From contig JAZOSN010000059.1 of assembly GCA_045657105.1 (NCBI GenBank), positions 37,704 to 101,703 on the forward strand: a stretch of 64,000 bases of DNA, in the 5' to 3' direction. Shown one piece after another: positions 11,757 through 20,211 of this stretch. Both the position numbers and the translations under genes were made by a program. The first letter of the stretch is position 1; every line of letters begins with the position of its first letter. The stretch is from SIG672 sp045657105. Its GTDB lineage: Bacteria; Bacillota; Clostridia; Oscillospirales; CAG-272. Under the pieces are notes generated by a model. It made no database searches. It was not told where the DNA came from and worked only from the letters and a program-made list of their open reading frames with translations.

Positions 11757-13142
11757 ATGAAAACAAAAAAAGCGCTTCGGATCGTCCTTGCGATCGCGCT
11801 CACACTTACTTTTATGCTATCTCTTTCCTTTTCCTCAAACGCGGAAGGCGAACTGACTTACAGTGAGGCAGTCGCGGCGTTCAAGGCAGATATGGCGGAT
11901 CCTACCCATATAGATTCGGTAAGCTCTGCATATCTCTACTGTGTTTCAACCGAAACCGTTCTTCTTTCGTTTGATGCATCTCCCGACGTCCGTGAGGCGC
12001 CTGCCGATACCGCAAAGCTTCTCACAGCACTGACCGCGTACGACCTTATCGATGCGCTTTCCGAGGAGGACATTGAAACCGACCTCGCAACCAAGGTGAG
12101 GATCACACAAAAAATGATAAACGAATCTCCGGGTTCGAGATACGGATACAAAAACGGCGACTACGCCACCTATTCGGATCTGATCTGCACGATGCTTATG
12201 CGTAATGCGGACGATTCGGCTACCGCTCTTGCATACACGCTCTGCGGAAATATGATCGATTTCGCGCACAAAATGAACGAAAAAGCCGCAGAGATCGGAA
12301 TGACAAGCAGTACCTTCACAAACGCGACCGGTGCACACGACGACAGAATGAAAACGACCGCAAGGGACATATTTATTCTTTCGAACGAGTTTTACAAAAA
12401 CGAAAAGCTTATGAGCTACGTCGGATCGCGCTACATCAGACTTGATGCAGGCAATCTCGTTTTCAGTAACAACTATCTCGTGAGTGAATACTATAACTCA
12501 ACCGGCAAGGATTACCGCGACAGCTCGGTAAACGGAATGATCGTCGGAAGATCTGCCGCAGAGGGCGACGTTATCGTTCGCTCGGCAAACTATAACGGCT
12601 ACGAGTATATCTGTGTAGTTCTCGGAGCAAAACGCGACGGTCACCTTCTCTACTCCTACGAGGTATCAAACGAGCTTATCAAATGGGGCTCGAAAAATTA
12701 TTCCTTTTTAAATCTTCTGAGCACAAAAACTCCGGTAGCTTCCATGCCGGTAAAGAGTGCAAGAGAAACCGACACGGTCCCTCTGGTGCCCTCTGAAAAT
12801 CTTTCAAAGTTTATGCTAACAAACGCCTACACAAGCGGAAGGCTCACAAAAGAGGTAACTCTGAATGTTGAAGGTCTGAAAGCTCCGGTTGCGGCAGGCA
12901 CCGAGGTTGGAGAGATCGCGCTCTATTTCGACGGCGAGCTTATCGCAAAAAGCACACTCAGAACGGCGTTTGAGCTGACCGAAAACACGACGAGCTCGAT
13001 GATCGTTTCTTTCTGGGAGATTATTTCCTCAAAAAAAGCGATAAGCACATATATCGCACTTGCCGCCTGTGTTTCGCTCTACGTTCTCATAAATTCGATA
13101 ATAAGACACCGCCGCAAGATCAAACGCGAGGGTGCCGCATAA
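11757..13142 (+). CDS. DacF-like D-Ala-D-Ala carboxypeptidase homologue lacking its catalytic motifs
   Basis: The 461 residues have the architecture of a low-molecular-weight penicillin-binding protein: signal peptide (1-30), peptidase S11 domain (about 45-305), beta-rich domain (about 325-420) and a C-terminal membrane helix (about 430-450). Alignment to the family by eye shows that all three active-site motifs are changed. The SxxK nucleophile motif is ADTAK, with Asp84 replacing Ser and Lys87 kept. The SxN motif reads NAD (150-152). The KTG motif reads IVG (262-264). The surrounding fold residues are well preserved, for example TFTNATGAHD and ICVVLGAKRDG. The gene is intact, with AAAGGAGGAG before its ATG. 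It is therefore probably a non-enzymatic family member that binds peptidoglycan or a partner (inference). Confidence 0.88.
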   Translation: MKTKKALRIVLAIALTLTFMLSLSFSSNAEGELTYSEAVAAFKADMADPTHIDSVSSAYLYCVSTETVLLSFDASPDVREAPADTAKLLTALTAYDLIDALSEEDIETDLATKVRITQKMINESPGSRYGYKNGDYATYSDLICTMLMRNADDSATALAYTLCGNMIDFAHKMNEKAAEIGMTSSTFTNATGAHDDRMKTTARDIFILSNEFYKNEKLMSYVGSRYIRLDAGNLVFSNNYLVSEYYNSTGKDYRDSSVNGMIVGRSAAEGDVIVRSANYNGYEYICVVLGAKRDGHLLYSYEVSNELIKWGSKNYSFLNLLSTKTPVASMPVKSARETDTVPLVPSENLSKFMLTNAYTSGRLTKEVTLNVEGLKAPVAAGTEVGEIALYFDGELIAKSTLRTAFELTENTTSSMIVSFWEIISSKKAISTYIALAACVSLYVLINSIIRHRRKIKREGAA

Positions 13143-13184
13143 AATAAATAAAAACAGGATATTAAAACAAAAAGGAAAACAGTT

Positions 13185-13820
13185 ATGTTCGAAACTATCA
13201 AAGAAGATATTGCCGCGATAAAAAACCGCGACCCTGCGGCGCGCTCAAGCCTCGAAATAATGCTTCTCTATTCGGGCTACAAGGCGATTCGCTCGTACAG
13301 ACTCGCACACTGGCTCCATAATCACGGATTTATTTTTCTCGCCCGTTGGGTATCTCAGCGTTGTGTGAGAAAGACCAATATTGAGATCCACCCCGCCGCA
13401 AAGATCGGCAGAAGAGTCTTTATCGACCACGGAACAGGCGTTGTCATAGGCGAAACCGCAGTCGTCGGAGATGACTGCACGATCTATCAGGGCGTCACCC
13501 TCGGCGGTACGGGTAAGGACAAGGGAAAGCGTCACCCGACGCTCGGAAACGGCGTTATGGTCGGAGCCGGAGCAAAGGTGCTCGGACCTATAAACATCGG
13601 TGACAACACCAGAATTGCCGCAGGTGCGGTAGTTTTATCTGACACCCCGAGCGACTGCACGGCAGTCGGCGTTCCTGCAAGAGTGGTGCGCGTTGGCGGC
13701 GAGAAGGTTAAAAATCTCGACCAGATTCACGTATCCGACCCTGTTTCTCAGGAGCTCTGCCGTCTTGAGCATCGCATATCAGAGCTCGAAAAGCAGCTTA
13801 AAGAGGCAAAGGGCGAGTAA
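13185..13820 (+). CDS. cysE: Serine O-acetyltransferase
   Basis: This enzyme acetylates L-serine from acetyl-CoA as the first step of cysteine synthesis. The 211 residues carry the short N-terminal helical part and the left-handed beta-helix of hexapeptide repeats. The family signature runs from GRRVFIDHGTGVVIGETAVV to YQGVTLGGTGKDKGKRHPTL, including the catalytic His-Asp region. A C-terminal coiled segment (about 185-211) follows GVPARVV. The start is preceded by AAAGGAAAAC. It lies 43 bp after the DacF-like gene. No T-box or S-box is visible in the gap, so it is probably controlled from upstream. Confidence 0.95.
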   Translation: MFETIKEDIAAIKNRDPAARSSLEIMLLYSGYKAIRSYRLAHWLHNHGFIFLARWVSQRCVRKTNIEIHPAAKIGRRVFIDHGTGVVIGETAVVGDDCTIYQGVTLGGTGKDKGKRHPTLGNGVMVGAGAKVLGPINIGDNTRIAAGAVVLSDTPSDCTAVGVPARVVRVGGEKVKNLDQIHVSDPVSQELCRLEHRISELEKQLKEAKGE

Positions 13821-13856
13821 GGCTCAGGGGTTCCACAAGGGCTCTGCCCTTGACCC

Positions 13857-14052
13857 GCCAAAACCCTTTTTGTAAAAGGGGTTTTAGATTCCCAAAAACT
13901 TTAATAAAAATTACCGCAAGGGATAAAATTCTCTTGCGGTTTTTATTTAGTGAAAGGAACGCTCAGGTTTTCCCCCCCCGCTCAGGGTTTAACCCCTGAG
14001 AACCCCACTTAAACCCTTTTTGAAAAAAGGGTTTAAGAATCCCAAAAACTTT
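13857..14052. repeat. REP-like palindromic repeat, two diverged copies
   Basis: Copy A (about 13857-13906) and copy B (about 14004-14052) each hold an imperfect hairpin of A/C-run and T/G-run, AAACCCTTTTT-N-AAAAGGGTTT, followed by the common tail TCCCAAAAACTTT. Both follow CAGGGGTT or CAGGGTTT segments. A related tail occurs at about 61030-61075. A run of nine C lies at 13973-13981. The copies look like a dispersed non-coding family of this genome. Confidence 0.6.
13912..13947 (+). terminator. Intrinsic terminator after cysE
   Basis: ACCGCAAG and CTTGCGGT form a stem around an AT-rich loop and are followed by TTTTTA on the plus strand. Confidence 0.65.
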
Positions 14053-14090
14053 TATTACACGGTTAAGATAAATGACAACTTGGACATAGC

Positions 14091-14128
14091 ACAAAGAAAT
14101 CGCACCCTTTCGGGTGCGATTTCTTGCT
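14091..14128. terminator. Perfect hairpin in the cysE-PFOR intergenic region
   Basis: AAGAAATCGCACCC and GGGTGCGATTTCTT pair perfectly around TTTC. It lies within the repeat-rich gap; the following GCTAAACGACGCTT is repeated at about 14251-14264. Confidence 0.55.
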
Positions 14129-14219
14129 AAACGACGCTTCGCACGAGATTTTTGTTTTTTGTTCATTTGCGCAAGCAAATGTACCTATCAGAAATTCGAC
14201 TTTATCCGAAGGGCGCAAA

Positions 14220-14271
14220 AAAACTCGCCCGAAGGCGAGTTTTTCTTGCTAAACGACGCTTGCGTCGTTTT
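14220..14271 (-). terminator. Terminator region after the PFOR gene
   Basis: Two hairpins lie head to tail just after the minus-strand stop codon: AAACGACGC / GCGTCGTTT, and further on AAAACTCGCC / GGCGAGTTTT with an A/T-run. Either can end PFOR transcription. Confidence 0.65.
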
Positions 14272-17200
14272 TTATTCGTAGAGCTTACCGATCTTGGTGA
14301 GTCTGTCGTACTTAGCCTTTGCATTAGCCTCTGCCTGAGCGAAGAGCTTCTCTGCTCTCTCAGGGAATGCCTGAGCAAGACGTGTATAACGTGCTTCACC
14401 GTTGATGAATTCCTTGTAATCAGCAGTGGGCTCCTTGCTGTCGAGAACGAACTTCGTTTCTGCGGCAGGATTGTATCTGAACATATGCCAGTAGCCTGCA
14501 TCAACAGCCTTCTTCATCTCTGCCTGGCAGTTAGCCATACCGCCCTTGATCGAGTGCATTTCGCAAGGTGCGTAGCCGATGATAAGCGAAGGTCCGGGAT
14601 ATGCCTCAGCCTCGGAAATTGCTTTGAGAGTCTGGTTCATATCTGCGCCCATAGCGATCTGTGCAACGTAAACGTAGCCGTAGGACATTGCGATCTCTGC
14701 AAGGTTCTTCTTGCCAATTGCCTTACCTGCTGCTGCGAACTGTGCAACCTGTCCGACCTGCGAAGCCTTCGAAGCCTGTCCGCCGGTGTTCGTGTAAACC
14801 TCGGTATCGAATACCATTACGTTTACGTCCTCACCCGATGCGAGTACGTGGTCAAGACCGCCGAAGCCGATGTCGTATGCCCAACCGTCACCACCGAAGA
14901 TCCAAACTGCCTTCTTGGAGAGGTACTGCTTCTCTGCGAGAATCTTGGGAGCTACGGGGCAACCTGCCTCTGCCGCCTTTTCAAGCTCGATAACGAGTGC
15001 CTTGGTAGCTTCCTGGTTCTTAGAACCGTCATCCTTAGTAGCGAGATAGTTCTCTGCCGCTGCCTTGAACTCTGCGGAAGCCTTATCGGATGCTGCCATT
15101 TCCTCTACCATACCGATAAGCTTTTCGCGAATGGTCTTCTGACCGATATACATACCAAGACCGTGCTCAGCGTTATCCTCGAAGAGCGAGTTAGCCCAAG
15201 CTACGCCGTATCCGGATTCCTTGTTTACAGTGTAAGGAGTTGCGGGAGCCGATCCACCCCAGATGGAAGAACATCCGGTAGCATTCGAAACGTACATTCT
15301 CTCACCGAAGAGCTGGGTGATAAGACGAGCGTAAGAGGTTTCTGCACAACCTGCGCAAGAGCCCGAGTACTCGAGAAGGGGCTGCTTGAACTGCGATCCC
15401 TTAACGGTAACGTTGATAAGCTCCTTCTTCTCTGCGACCTTTGCAACTGCATAGTCGTAAGCCTCCTGCTGGTCGAGCTGAGTAGCGATAGGCTTCATCT
15501 CGATAGCGGTGCCGAGCTTTTCGTTCTTATTTACAGGGCACGCCTTTACGCAGAGCGTACAACCCATACAGTCAAGAGGCGAAACTGCCATAGTGAACTT
15601 GTATGCGGTCTTGATAACAGGCTTGCCTGCGAACTTGGTAACTGCGGGAGCTGCAGCCGCTTCCTCTTCGGTCATAGCGAAGGGACGGATACAAGCGTGA
15701 GGACATACGAAAGCACAGTTGTTACACTGGATACAGTGCTCGGGATTCCACTGAGGAACCGAAACTGCAACGCCTCTCTTCTCGTATGCCGCGGAGCCCT
15801 GCGGGAAGGTACCGTCTGCATACTTAGCGAAGGTAGCAACGCTGAGCGAGTCACCCTGCATCTTGCCAACGGGAACAACGACATCGTTTACGAACTCAAC
15901 GAGGTCATCTCTGGTTCCGGTAGCCTTAGCCGAAGGAGCGGTTTCGCCTGCATTTGCCCAAGCGGCGGGAACGTCAACCTTGGTAAGAGCGTCCTTACCT
16001 GCGTCGATAGCGGCATAGTTGAGGTCAACGATTGCCTGTCCCTTCTTTATGTAGGACTTGTATGCTGCCTTCTTCATGTACTCGATAGCCTCGTCGATAG
16101 GAAGGATCTTTGCGAGTGCGAAGAATGCGGACTGAAGAACGGTGTTCTTAACCTTTGCATTACCGAGGTCGATAGCGATCTTGGTAGCATTGATGGTGTA
16201 GAACTCAATATTATTCTTAGCGATGTAGGTCTTAACCGATGCAGGAAGGTTAGCATCAAGCTCCTCTGCATTCCAAGGGCAGTCGAGAAGGAATCTTCCG
16301 CCCGGCTTAACGTCGCTGATCATATCGTACTTTTTGAGGTACGCGTTGTTGTGGCAAGCAACGAAGTCTGCCTTATTGATGTAGTAAGAAGACTTGATGG
16401 GGCTATCACCGAAACGAAGGTGAGAAATGGTGATACCGGAGGTCTTCTTGGAGTCATACTGGAAGTATGCCTGAATGTACTTGTCAGTGTGGTCACCGAT
16501 GATCTTGATGGAGTTCTTGTTAGCACCAACGGTACCGTCGCCGCCGAGTCCCCAGAACTTGCACTGGATCATATCAACGGGAGCGGTGTTAGGAGCAGCT
16601 ATCTCGGTAAGAGAGTGTCCGGTAAGGTCGTCTACGATACCGATAGTGAAGTGGTTCTTCTGCTCGCCTGCCATGTTTGCATATACTGCGAAGATCGAAG
16701 CAGGGGTGGTGTCCTTGGATCCAAGTCCGTATCTGCCGCCGAGAACCTTAATGCTTCTGCCGCACTCGTTAAGACCTGCAACTACGTCGAGGTAGAGAGG
16801 CTCGCCGAGAGAGCCGGGTTCCTTGGTTCTGTCGAGAACCGAAATAACCTTTGCGCTTGCAGGAATAGCCTCAGCAAGCTTCTCTGCAACGAAAGGTCTG
16901 TAAAGACGAACCTTAACAAGACCAACCTTCTCGCCCTTAGCCATAAGGTAATCTACAACTTCCTCTGCAACGTCGCAAACAGAGCCCATAGCGATAATAA
17001 CGCGCTCTGCATCGGGTGCGCCGTAGTAGTTGAAGAGCTTGTAGTTGGTACCGAGCTTCTCGTTTACCTTGTCCATGTACTCCTCAACGATTGCGGGAAG
17101 TGCATCGTAGTAGGGGTTGCAGGACTCTCTGTGCTGGAAGAAGATGTCGCCGTTTTCAGCAGATCCGCGAAGAACGGGAGCAGTTTCAGGGTTGAGAGAT

Positions 17201-17841
17201 CTGTTACGGAAAGCAGCAACTGCATCCCAGTCAAGCATCTCTGCAAGATCCTTGTAATCCCAAGCAGCAACCTTGGTGATCTCGTGAGAGGTACGGAAGC
17301 CGTCAAAGAAGTTGAGGAAAGGAACTCTGCCCTTGATGGTTGCAAGGTGTGCAACTGCACCGAGGTCCATAACCTCCTGACCGTTAGACTCAGCCATCAT
17401 TGCGAAACCGGTCTGACGGCAAGCATATACGTCGGAGTGATCTCCGAAAATATTGAGCGCGTGGGAAGCAACGCATCTTGCGGAAACGTGAATTACGCAA
17501 GGGAGAAGCTCACCGGCGATCTTGTACATGTTCGGGATCATAAGAAGAAGACCCTGAGATGCGGTGTAGGTGGTGGTGAATGCGCCGGCTGCGAGAGAAC
17601 CGTGAACTGTACCTGCAGCTCCTGCCTCAGACTGCATCTCTACAACCTTTACATTAGTGCCGAACACGTTCTTTGCAGGCTCGCCAAAAATGTTCTTGTT
17701 AGATGCCGACCAAGTGTCGGTAACCTCAGCCATGTTGGATGAAGGGGTGATGGGATAAATACCCGCTACCTCGGTGAACGCGTAAGAAACGTGCGCCGCG
17801 GCGGTATTACCGTCCATCGATACTTTTCTTCTGTTTATCAC
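14272..17841 (-). CDS. nifJ: Pyruvate:ferredoxin (flavodoxin) oxidoreductase
   Basis: This enzyme turns pyruvate and CoA into acetyl-CoA and CO2, passing electrons to ferredoxin; it is central to anaerobic energy metabolism. The 1,189 residues are the full length of the single-chain homodimeric type. Order: pyrimidine-binding domain I (GIYPITPSSNMAE near residue 30), domain II, the CoA-binding and gamma domains, a two-cluster ferredoxin domain with CIQCNNCAFVCPHACIRP (near 700) and CMGCTLCVKACPVNK (near 760), and the thiamine diphosphate domain with GGDGWAYDIGFGG (near 985) and DTEVYTNTGGQASKASQVG. The start is a GTG preceded at 9 nt by GGAGG. Codon use is uniform, as expected for a highly expressed gene. 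It is monocistronic with its own promoter. Confidence 0.98.
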   Translation of the reverse strand: MINRRKVSMDGNTAAAHVSYAFTEVAGIYPITPSSNMAEVTDTWSASNKNIFGEPAKNVFGTNVKVVEMQSEAGAAGTVHGSLAAGAFTTTYTASQGLLLMIPNMYKIAGELLPCVIHVSARCVASHALNIFGDHSDVYACRQTGFAMMAESNGQEVMDLGAVAHLATIKGRVPFLNFFDGFRTSHEITKVAAWDYKDLAEMLDWDAVAAFRNRSLNPETAPVLRGSAENGDIFFQHRESCNPYYDALPAIVEEYMDKVNEKLGTNYKLFNYYGAPDAERVIIAMGSVCDVAEEVVDYLMAKGEKVGLVKVRLYRPFVAEKLAEAIPASAKVISVLDRTKEPGSLGEPLYLDVVAGLNECGRSIKVLGGRYGLGSKDTTPASIFAVYANMAGEQKNHFTIGIVDDLTGHSLTEIAAPNTAPVDMIQCKFWGLGGDGTVGANKNSIKIIGDHTDKYIQAYFQYDSKKTSGITISHLRFGDSPIKSSYYINKADFVACHNNAYLKKYDMISDVKPGGRFLLDCPWNAEELDANLPASVKTYIAKNNIEFYTINATKIAIDLGNAKVKNTVLQSAFFALAKILPIDEAIEYMKKAAYKSYIKKGQAIVDLNYAAIDAGKDALTKVDVPAAWANAGETAPSAKATGTRDDLVEFVNDVVVPVGKMQGDSLSVATFAKYADGTFPQGSAAYEKRGVAVSVPQWNPEHCIQCNNCAFVCPHACIRPFAMTEEEAAAAPAVTKFAGKPVIKTAYKFTMAVSPLDCMGCTLCVKACPVNKNEKLGTAIEMKPIATQLDQQEAYDYAVAKVAEKKELINVTVKGSQFKQPLLEYSGSCAGCAETSYARLITQLFGERMYVSNATGCSSIWGGSAPATPYTVNKESGYGVAWANSLFEDNAEHGLGMYIGQKTIREKLIGMVEEMAASDKASAEFKAAAENYLATKDDGSKNQEATKALVIELEKAAEAGCPVAPKILAEKQYLSKKAVWIFGGDGWAYDIGFGGLDHVLASGEDVNVMVFDTEVYTNTGGQASKASQVGQVAQFAAAGKAIGKKNLAEIAMSYGYVYVAQIAMGADMNQTLKAISEAEAYPGPSLIIGYAPCEMHSIKGGMANCQAEMKKAVDAGYWHMFRYNPAAETKFVLDSKEPTADYKEFINGEARYTRLAQAFPERAEKLFAQAEANAKAKYDRLTKIGKLYE

Positions 17842-17884
17842 TTTGTGATACCTCCGGAAAATAATTTATTTTTCATACACCGTT

Positions 17885-17913
17885 ATTTTATCACTTTATC
17901 GTCGAAATGTAAA
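17885..17913 (-). promoter_or_regulatory. Promoter of the PFOR gene
   Basis: On the minus strand, TTTACA (17913-17908) and TAAAAT (17890-17885) are 17 bp apart, about 45 bp upstream of the GTG start. Confidence 0.65.
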
Positions 17914-17997
17914 GACCTTTTGACAAATTTCTGACGCTTTTCTTTGTGAATTATTGATAAATTTTTTGTAAATTATAATTTTTATGGTAAAAAGTGA

Positions 17998-18025
17998 TTG
18001 TCAAAATGAAAAAAAATGATAAAAT
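17998..18025 (+). promoter_or_regulatory. Promoter of the small-partner / Zeta-like pair
   Basis: TTGTCA (17998-18003) and TAAAAT (18020-18025) are 16 bp apart. GGAGGAAAT then leads to the ATG at 18062. Confidence 0.55.
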
Positions 18026-18061
18026 TAAAGTAATCAAGTAATTTATGGAGGAAATATCCGT

Positions 18062-18310
18062 ATGCTTACAGTCGATACAGACAAAGCTCTCACGACCGAA
18101 AAGTCGGGCACAAACGAAGCGGAGGCTAAGATCGAAGTCAGTGAAAATCTGAAAAATATAAATTCTCTTTTTTCTCAGCTGACCATCGCGGAGCTCGAGG
18201 ACGCGATTCTCGTCACTCTCGACAGAAACGAAAAGATCCTTTACAGAACTCTGCTCAACCTTAAAATGCAGCTCGATCAGGAAAAGATAATCAACCAGAC
18301 GCTTCTGTAA
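18062..18310 (+). CDS. Small acidic helical protein, possible antitoxin-like partner
   Basis: The 82-residue protein is predicted to be mostly helical: an unstructured N-terminus to about residue 22, then helices around SENLKNINSLFSQLTI and ELEDAILVTLDRNEKILYRT and a C-terminal helix. I do not recognise a named family. It starts 6 nt after GGAGGAAATATCC. It lies 34 bp upstream of a Zeta-toxin-like kinase gene, with no terminator between, so both are probably one transcript. The size and the position first in the operon match the epsilon-type antitoxin arrangement, but I see no clear sequence resemblance to epsilon or PezA, and it lacks a DNA-binding motif. Confidence 0.7.
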   Translation: MLTVDTDKALTTEKSGTNEAEAKIEVSENLKNINSLFSQLTIAELEDAILVTLDRNEKILYRTLLNLKMQLDQEKIINQTLL

Positions 18311-18344
18311 TAAGTAAAAGACGTATATTGAGGTCACAGTCAAA

Positions 18345-18950
18345 ATGAACGAGATCCAAGCAAAACCCAACTATATAATATTTGCGGGAATAAACGGCGC
18401 GGGAAAGACCGCGCTGTACAACGTTCTCTCGCCAAGCACCGATCTCGGAGTCAGAGTGAGCGTTGATGATATTGCCGCCTCGCTCGGTGATTGGCGTGAC
18501 ACGCTCGTCCAGCTTAAAGCCGCGCGCGGTGCTATGCGCCTTCTCGCGGAGTCTATTGAAAAAAGAGTAAGTATAAATCAGGAAACGACTCTGCCCGGCG
18601 AAGCGATCGTACGCTATGCAAAGCAGGCGCGGGACGCGGGCTATAACATCATTCTCTATTTCGTTGGAATAGAGAATGTGGAAATGGCGATCGAACGCGT
18701 TCGTCAGAGAGTGGCAAACGGCGGTCACGGAATCGAAGAAGCGGTTATACGTAAGCGTTTTGACGCTATGTCCGGAAATCTCGCTCGTCTGCTTCCCTAC
18801 TGTGACGTTGCCTATTTTTACGATAACTCACGAAAGTTCAGACAGGTCGCCGTAATGCGCGGCGGAGCCTTCGTCGATATGGACTCAAATCTTCCGCTCT
18901 GGCTCAAATGTGTGCCGGGCTCACCCGAATATACGGGAAACGTGGTATAA
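18345..18950 (+). CDS. Zeta-toxin-family P-loop kinase
   Basis: This 201-residue protein has the fold signature of the Zeta toxin / UDP-N-acetylglucosamine kinase group. Walker A is GINGAGKT at residues 15-22, and VSVDDIA supplies the substrate-side Asp residues. ETTLPGEAIVRYAKQA aligns with the substrate-recognition loop of the family, and IERVRQRVANGGH with VIRKRF provides the lid arginines. In known cases Zeta poisons wall synthesis by phosphorylating UDP-GlcNAc. Many chromosomal relatives of this size have no proven toxicity, so the substrate is unsettled. It ends at a perfect terminator. Confidence 0.85.
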   Translation: MNEIQAKPNYIIFAGINGAGKTALYNVLSPSTDLGVRVSVDDIAASLGDWRDTLVQLKAARGAMRLLAESIEKRVSINQETTLPGEAIVRYAKQARDAGYNIILYFVGIENVEMAIERVRQRVANGGHGIEEAVIRKRFDAMSGNLARLLPYCDVAYFYDNSRKFRQVAVMRGGAFVDMDSNLPLWLKCVPGSPEYTGNVV

Positions 18951-18953
18951 AGA

Positions 18954-18990
18954 AAATTGGGAAATTGCGGTGCAATTTCCCAATTTATAT
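18954..18990. terminator. Bidirectional intrinsic terminator
   Basis: A perfect 15-bp stem (AAATTGGGAAATTGC and complement) with loop GGT separates the Zeta-like gene from the convergent minus-strand cluster. Confidence 0.85.
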
Positions 18991-18997
18991 AATTTTA

Positions 18998-19477
18998 TCA
19001 GGCACCTATCAGAAGGATAAGTCCGAGAATGAGCATTATCTCATCGTCGTACTCGCCCGAGCTTCCGAGCATAAGAAGTCCTGTGAGCATCATATCTTCA
19101 AGCGTCATACTGCGAAGGCTCGGCATCTCCGCCGTTTTTTCGTACGCGCCTACGCTCTCGCTCGGACTTTCTTCTACCGTTTCGGGAGTTTGATCTTCCG
19201 AGGCGTCGGGTACCGACTCTGTCGGCGGTCTTTCGGGATATACCGACGCTGTATCCTCCTTTTCGGGAAGAAAATCCTTGGGTTCAATACGTATTTTTTC
19301 GGTATCTGATCCTTCGTCAGTGACGGGAATATTTACCGCCCATCTCGGAAAGGTGTCCGAGTCACCTCGCGTGGCGGCACTCCCGACACCCGGAGCCTTC
19401 GCAGGCGTACTTTGGGGTGCCTGTGCAGCTCCTCTGCGCCCGACACGGTCGGTGCCGTAAAATTTTCTGCTATACAA
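18998..19477 (-). CDS. Unknown protein with a disordered middle and hydrophobic C-terminus
   Basis: The 159 residues begin MYSRKFYGTDRVGRRG, continue with a Pro/Glu/Ser/Thr-rich low-complexity region (about 20-120), and end in a conserved-looking hydrophobic stretch with LEDMMLTGLLMLGSS and DDEIMLILGLILLIGA. I do not recognise a family. It is the last of three minus-strand genes, 17 bp after the second, so the three are probably one operon. The short amphipathic C-terminus suggests a membrane or self-assembly contact (inference). Confidence 0.7.
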   Translation of the reverse strand: MYSRKFYGTDRVGRRGAAQAPQSTPAKAPGVGSAATRGDSDTFPRWAVNIPVTDEGSDTEKIRIEPKDFLPEKEDTASVYPERPPTESVPDASEDQTPETVEESPSESVGAYEKTAEMPSLRSMTLEDMMLTGLLMLGSSGEYDDEIMLILGLILLIGA

Positions 19478-19494
19478 CTCCTCTCACCCTCCCG

Positions 19495-19902
19495 TCACCT
19501 TTTAACTGCGTAAAGGCCGCCTGCGGCGTCCGCGAGTCCGATGATCTTGATGACGACTTCGAGCTTATCCCGCTTGTCGTCGCTGAGGAATGGGCGCATA
19601 GCTTCAAGCAGACGTATCCGATCACAAGGTCTGATCCTTCGCTCCTGCCTTCGATTAAAGTCCTCCTCCCGTCGCGCCTCGGGCATATTTTGTTTTGATA
19701 CGCTTTCGCTTTTAATTTCGCGAGCCTCGGCATTTTCCGCCTTGTCGGAGCCACCGAGAGAGATCCCGTTAAGGACACCGGACGAGGAAAGAGTGCTCGC
19801 AATATTCATAACCTTTCCGAGCGATTCGGGATCCTCGAGCAGCTTTGAAAGCATCGAGCCCATATCGCCCATATTTCCGATATTCGAGTTCATTTCTGCC
19901 AT
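19495..19902 (-). CDS. Unknown protein, middle gene of a three-gene cluster
   Basis: From the chosen start, the protein has 135 residues. A Met/Asn/Gly-rich N-terminus (NIGNMGDMGSMLSKLL) is followed by a charged linker, and then by a basic helical C-terminal part with RIRLLEAMRPFLSDDKRDK. The last third (VVIKIIGLADAAGGLYAV) is hydrophobic. No family is recognised. The ATG at 19902 has GAAAGG four bases upstream; an ATG one codon earlier and a TTG at 19914 are alternatives. The bipartite plan resembles its two neighbours, which suggests they work together (inference). Confidence 0.7.
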   Translation of the reverse strand: MAEMNSNIGNMGDMGSMLSKLLEDPESLGKVMNIASTLSSSGVLNGISLGGSDKAENAEAREIKSESVSKQNMPEARREEDFNRRQERRIRPCDRIRLLEAMRPFLSDDKRDKLEVVIKIIGLADAAGGLYAVKR

Positions 19903-19923
19903 CATACCTTTCAAATTATGTCG

Positions 19924-20211
19924 TTACGTATTTTCTTCGCCGTCGGACGAGCCGCCGCCGACAAGGTCGAGTATCTCGGAAGTTTTCCGAGGTCCAAGAC
20001 GTTGTGCGAGCCGTCTTATATCACTGTCGCTGGCGTTTGAAAGCATCGAGCGTATAGCACCGCTGTTTGAGCGCATCATAGCCGCTTGATTTCTTGATGC
20101 TCCGAGCGCGGCAAGGACGGACGAAAGCAGAGCGGAAAATGTTTCGTCGTCAAGCTCGGCGAGCGATCTCAGCTTCTCTATGTCCTCGGCAGTTATGTCG
20201 TATTTTCTCAT
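19924..20211 (-). CDS. Small helical unknown protein, first gene of a three-gene cluster
   Basis: The 95 residues are predicted to form helices: EDIEKLRSLAELDDETFSAL, LSSVLAALGASRNQAAM, then RSMLSNASDSDIRRLAQRLG and KTSEILDLVGGG. GAAAGGAAC precedes the ATG. It leads the minus-strand cluster. No family is recognised and no membrane segment or DNA-binding motif is evident. A sporulation role is possible in this genome but nothing in the sequence shows it. Confidence 0.7.
   Translation of the reverse strand: MRKYDITAEDIEKLRSLAELDDETFSALLSSVLAALGASRNQAAMMRSNSGAIRSMLSNASDSDIRRLAQRLGPRKTSEILDLVGGGSSDGEENT

Noticed and set aside
14152..17742. Long plus-strand ORF (1,196 codons)
   Set aside because: It is antisense to the pyruvate:ferredoxin oxidoreductase gene, whose iron-sulphur and thiamine motifs are clear; the plus-strand reading has no motif and is a codon-bias shadow.
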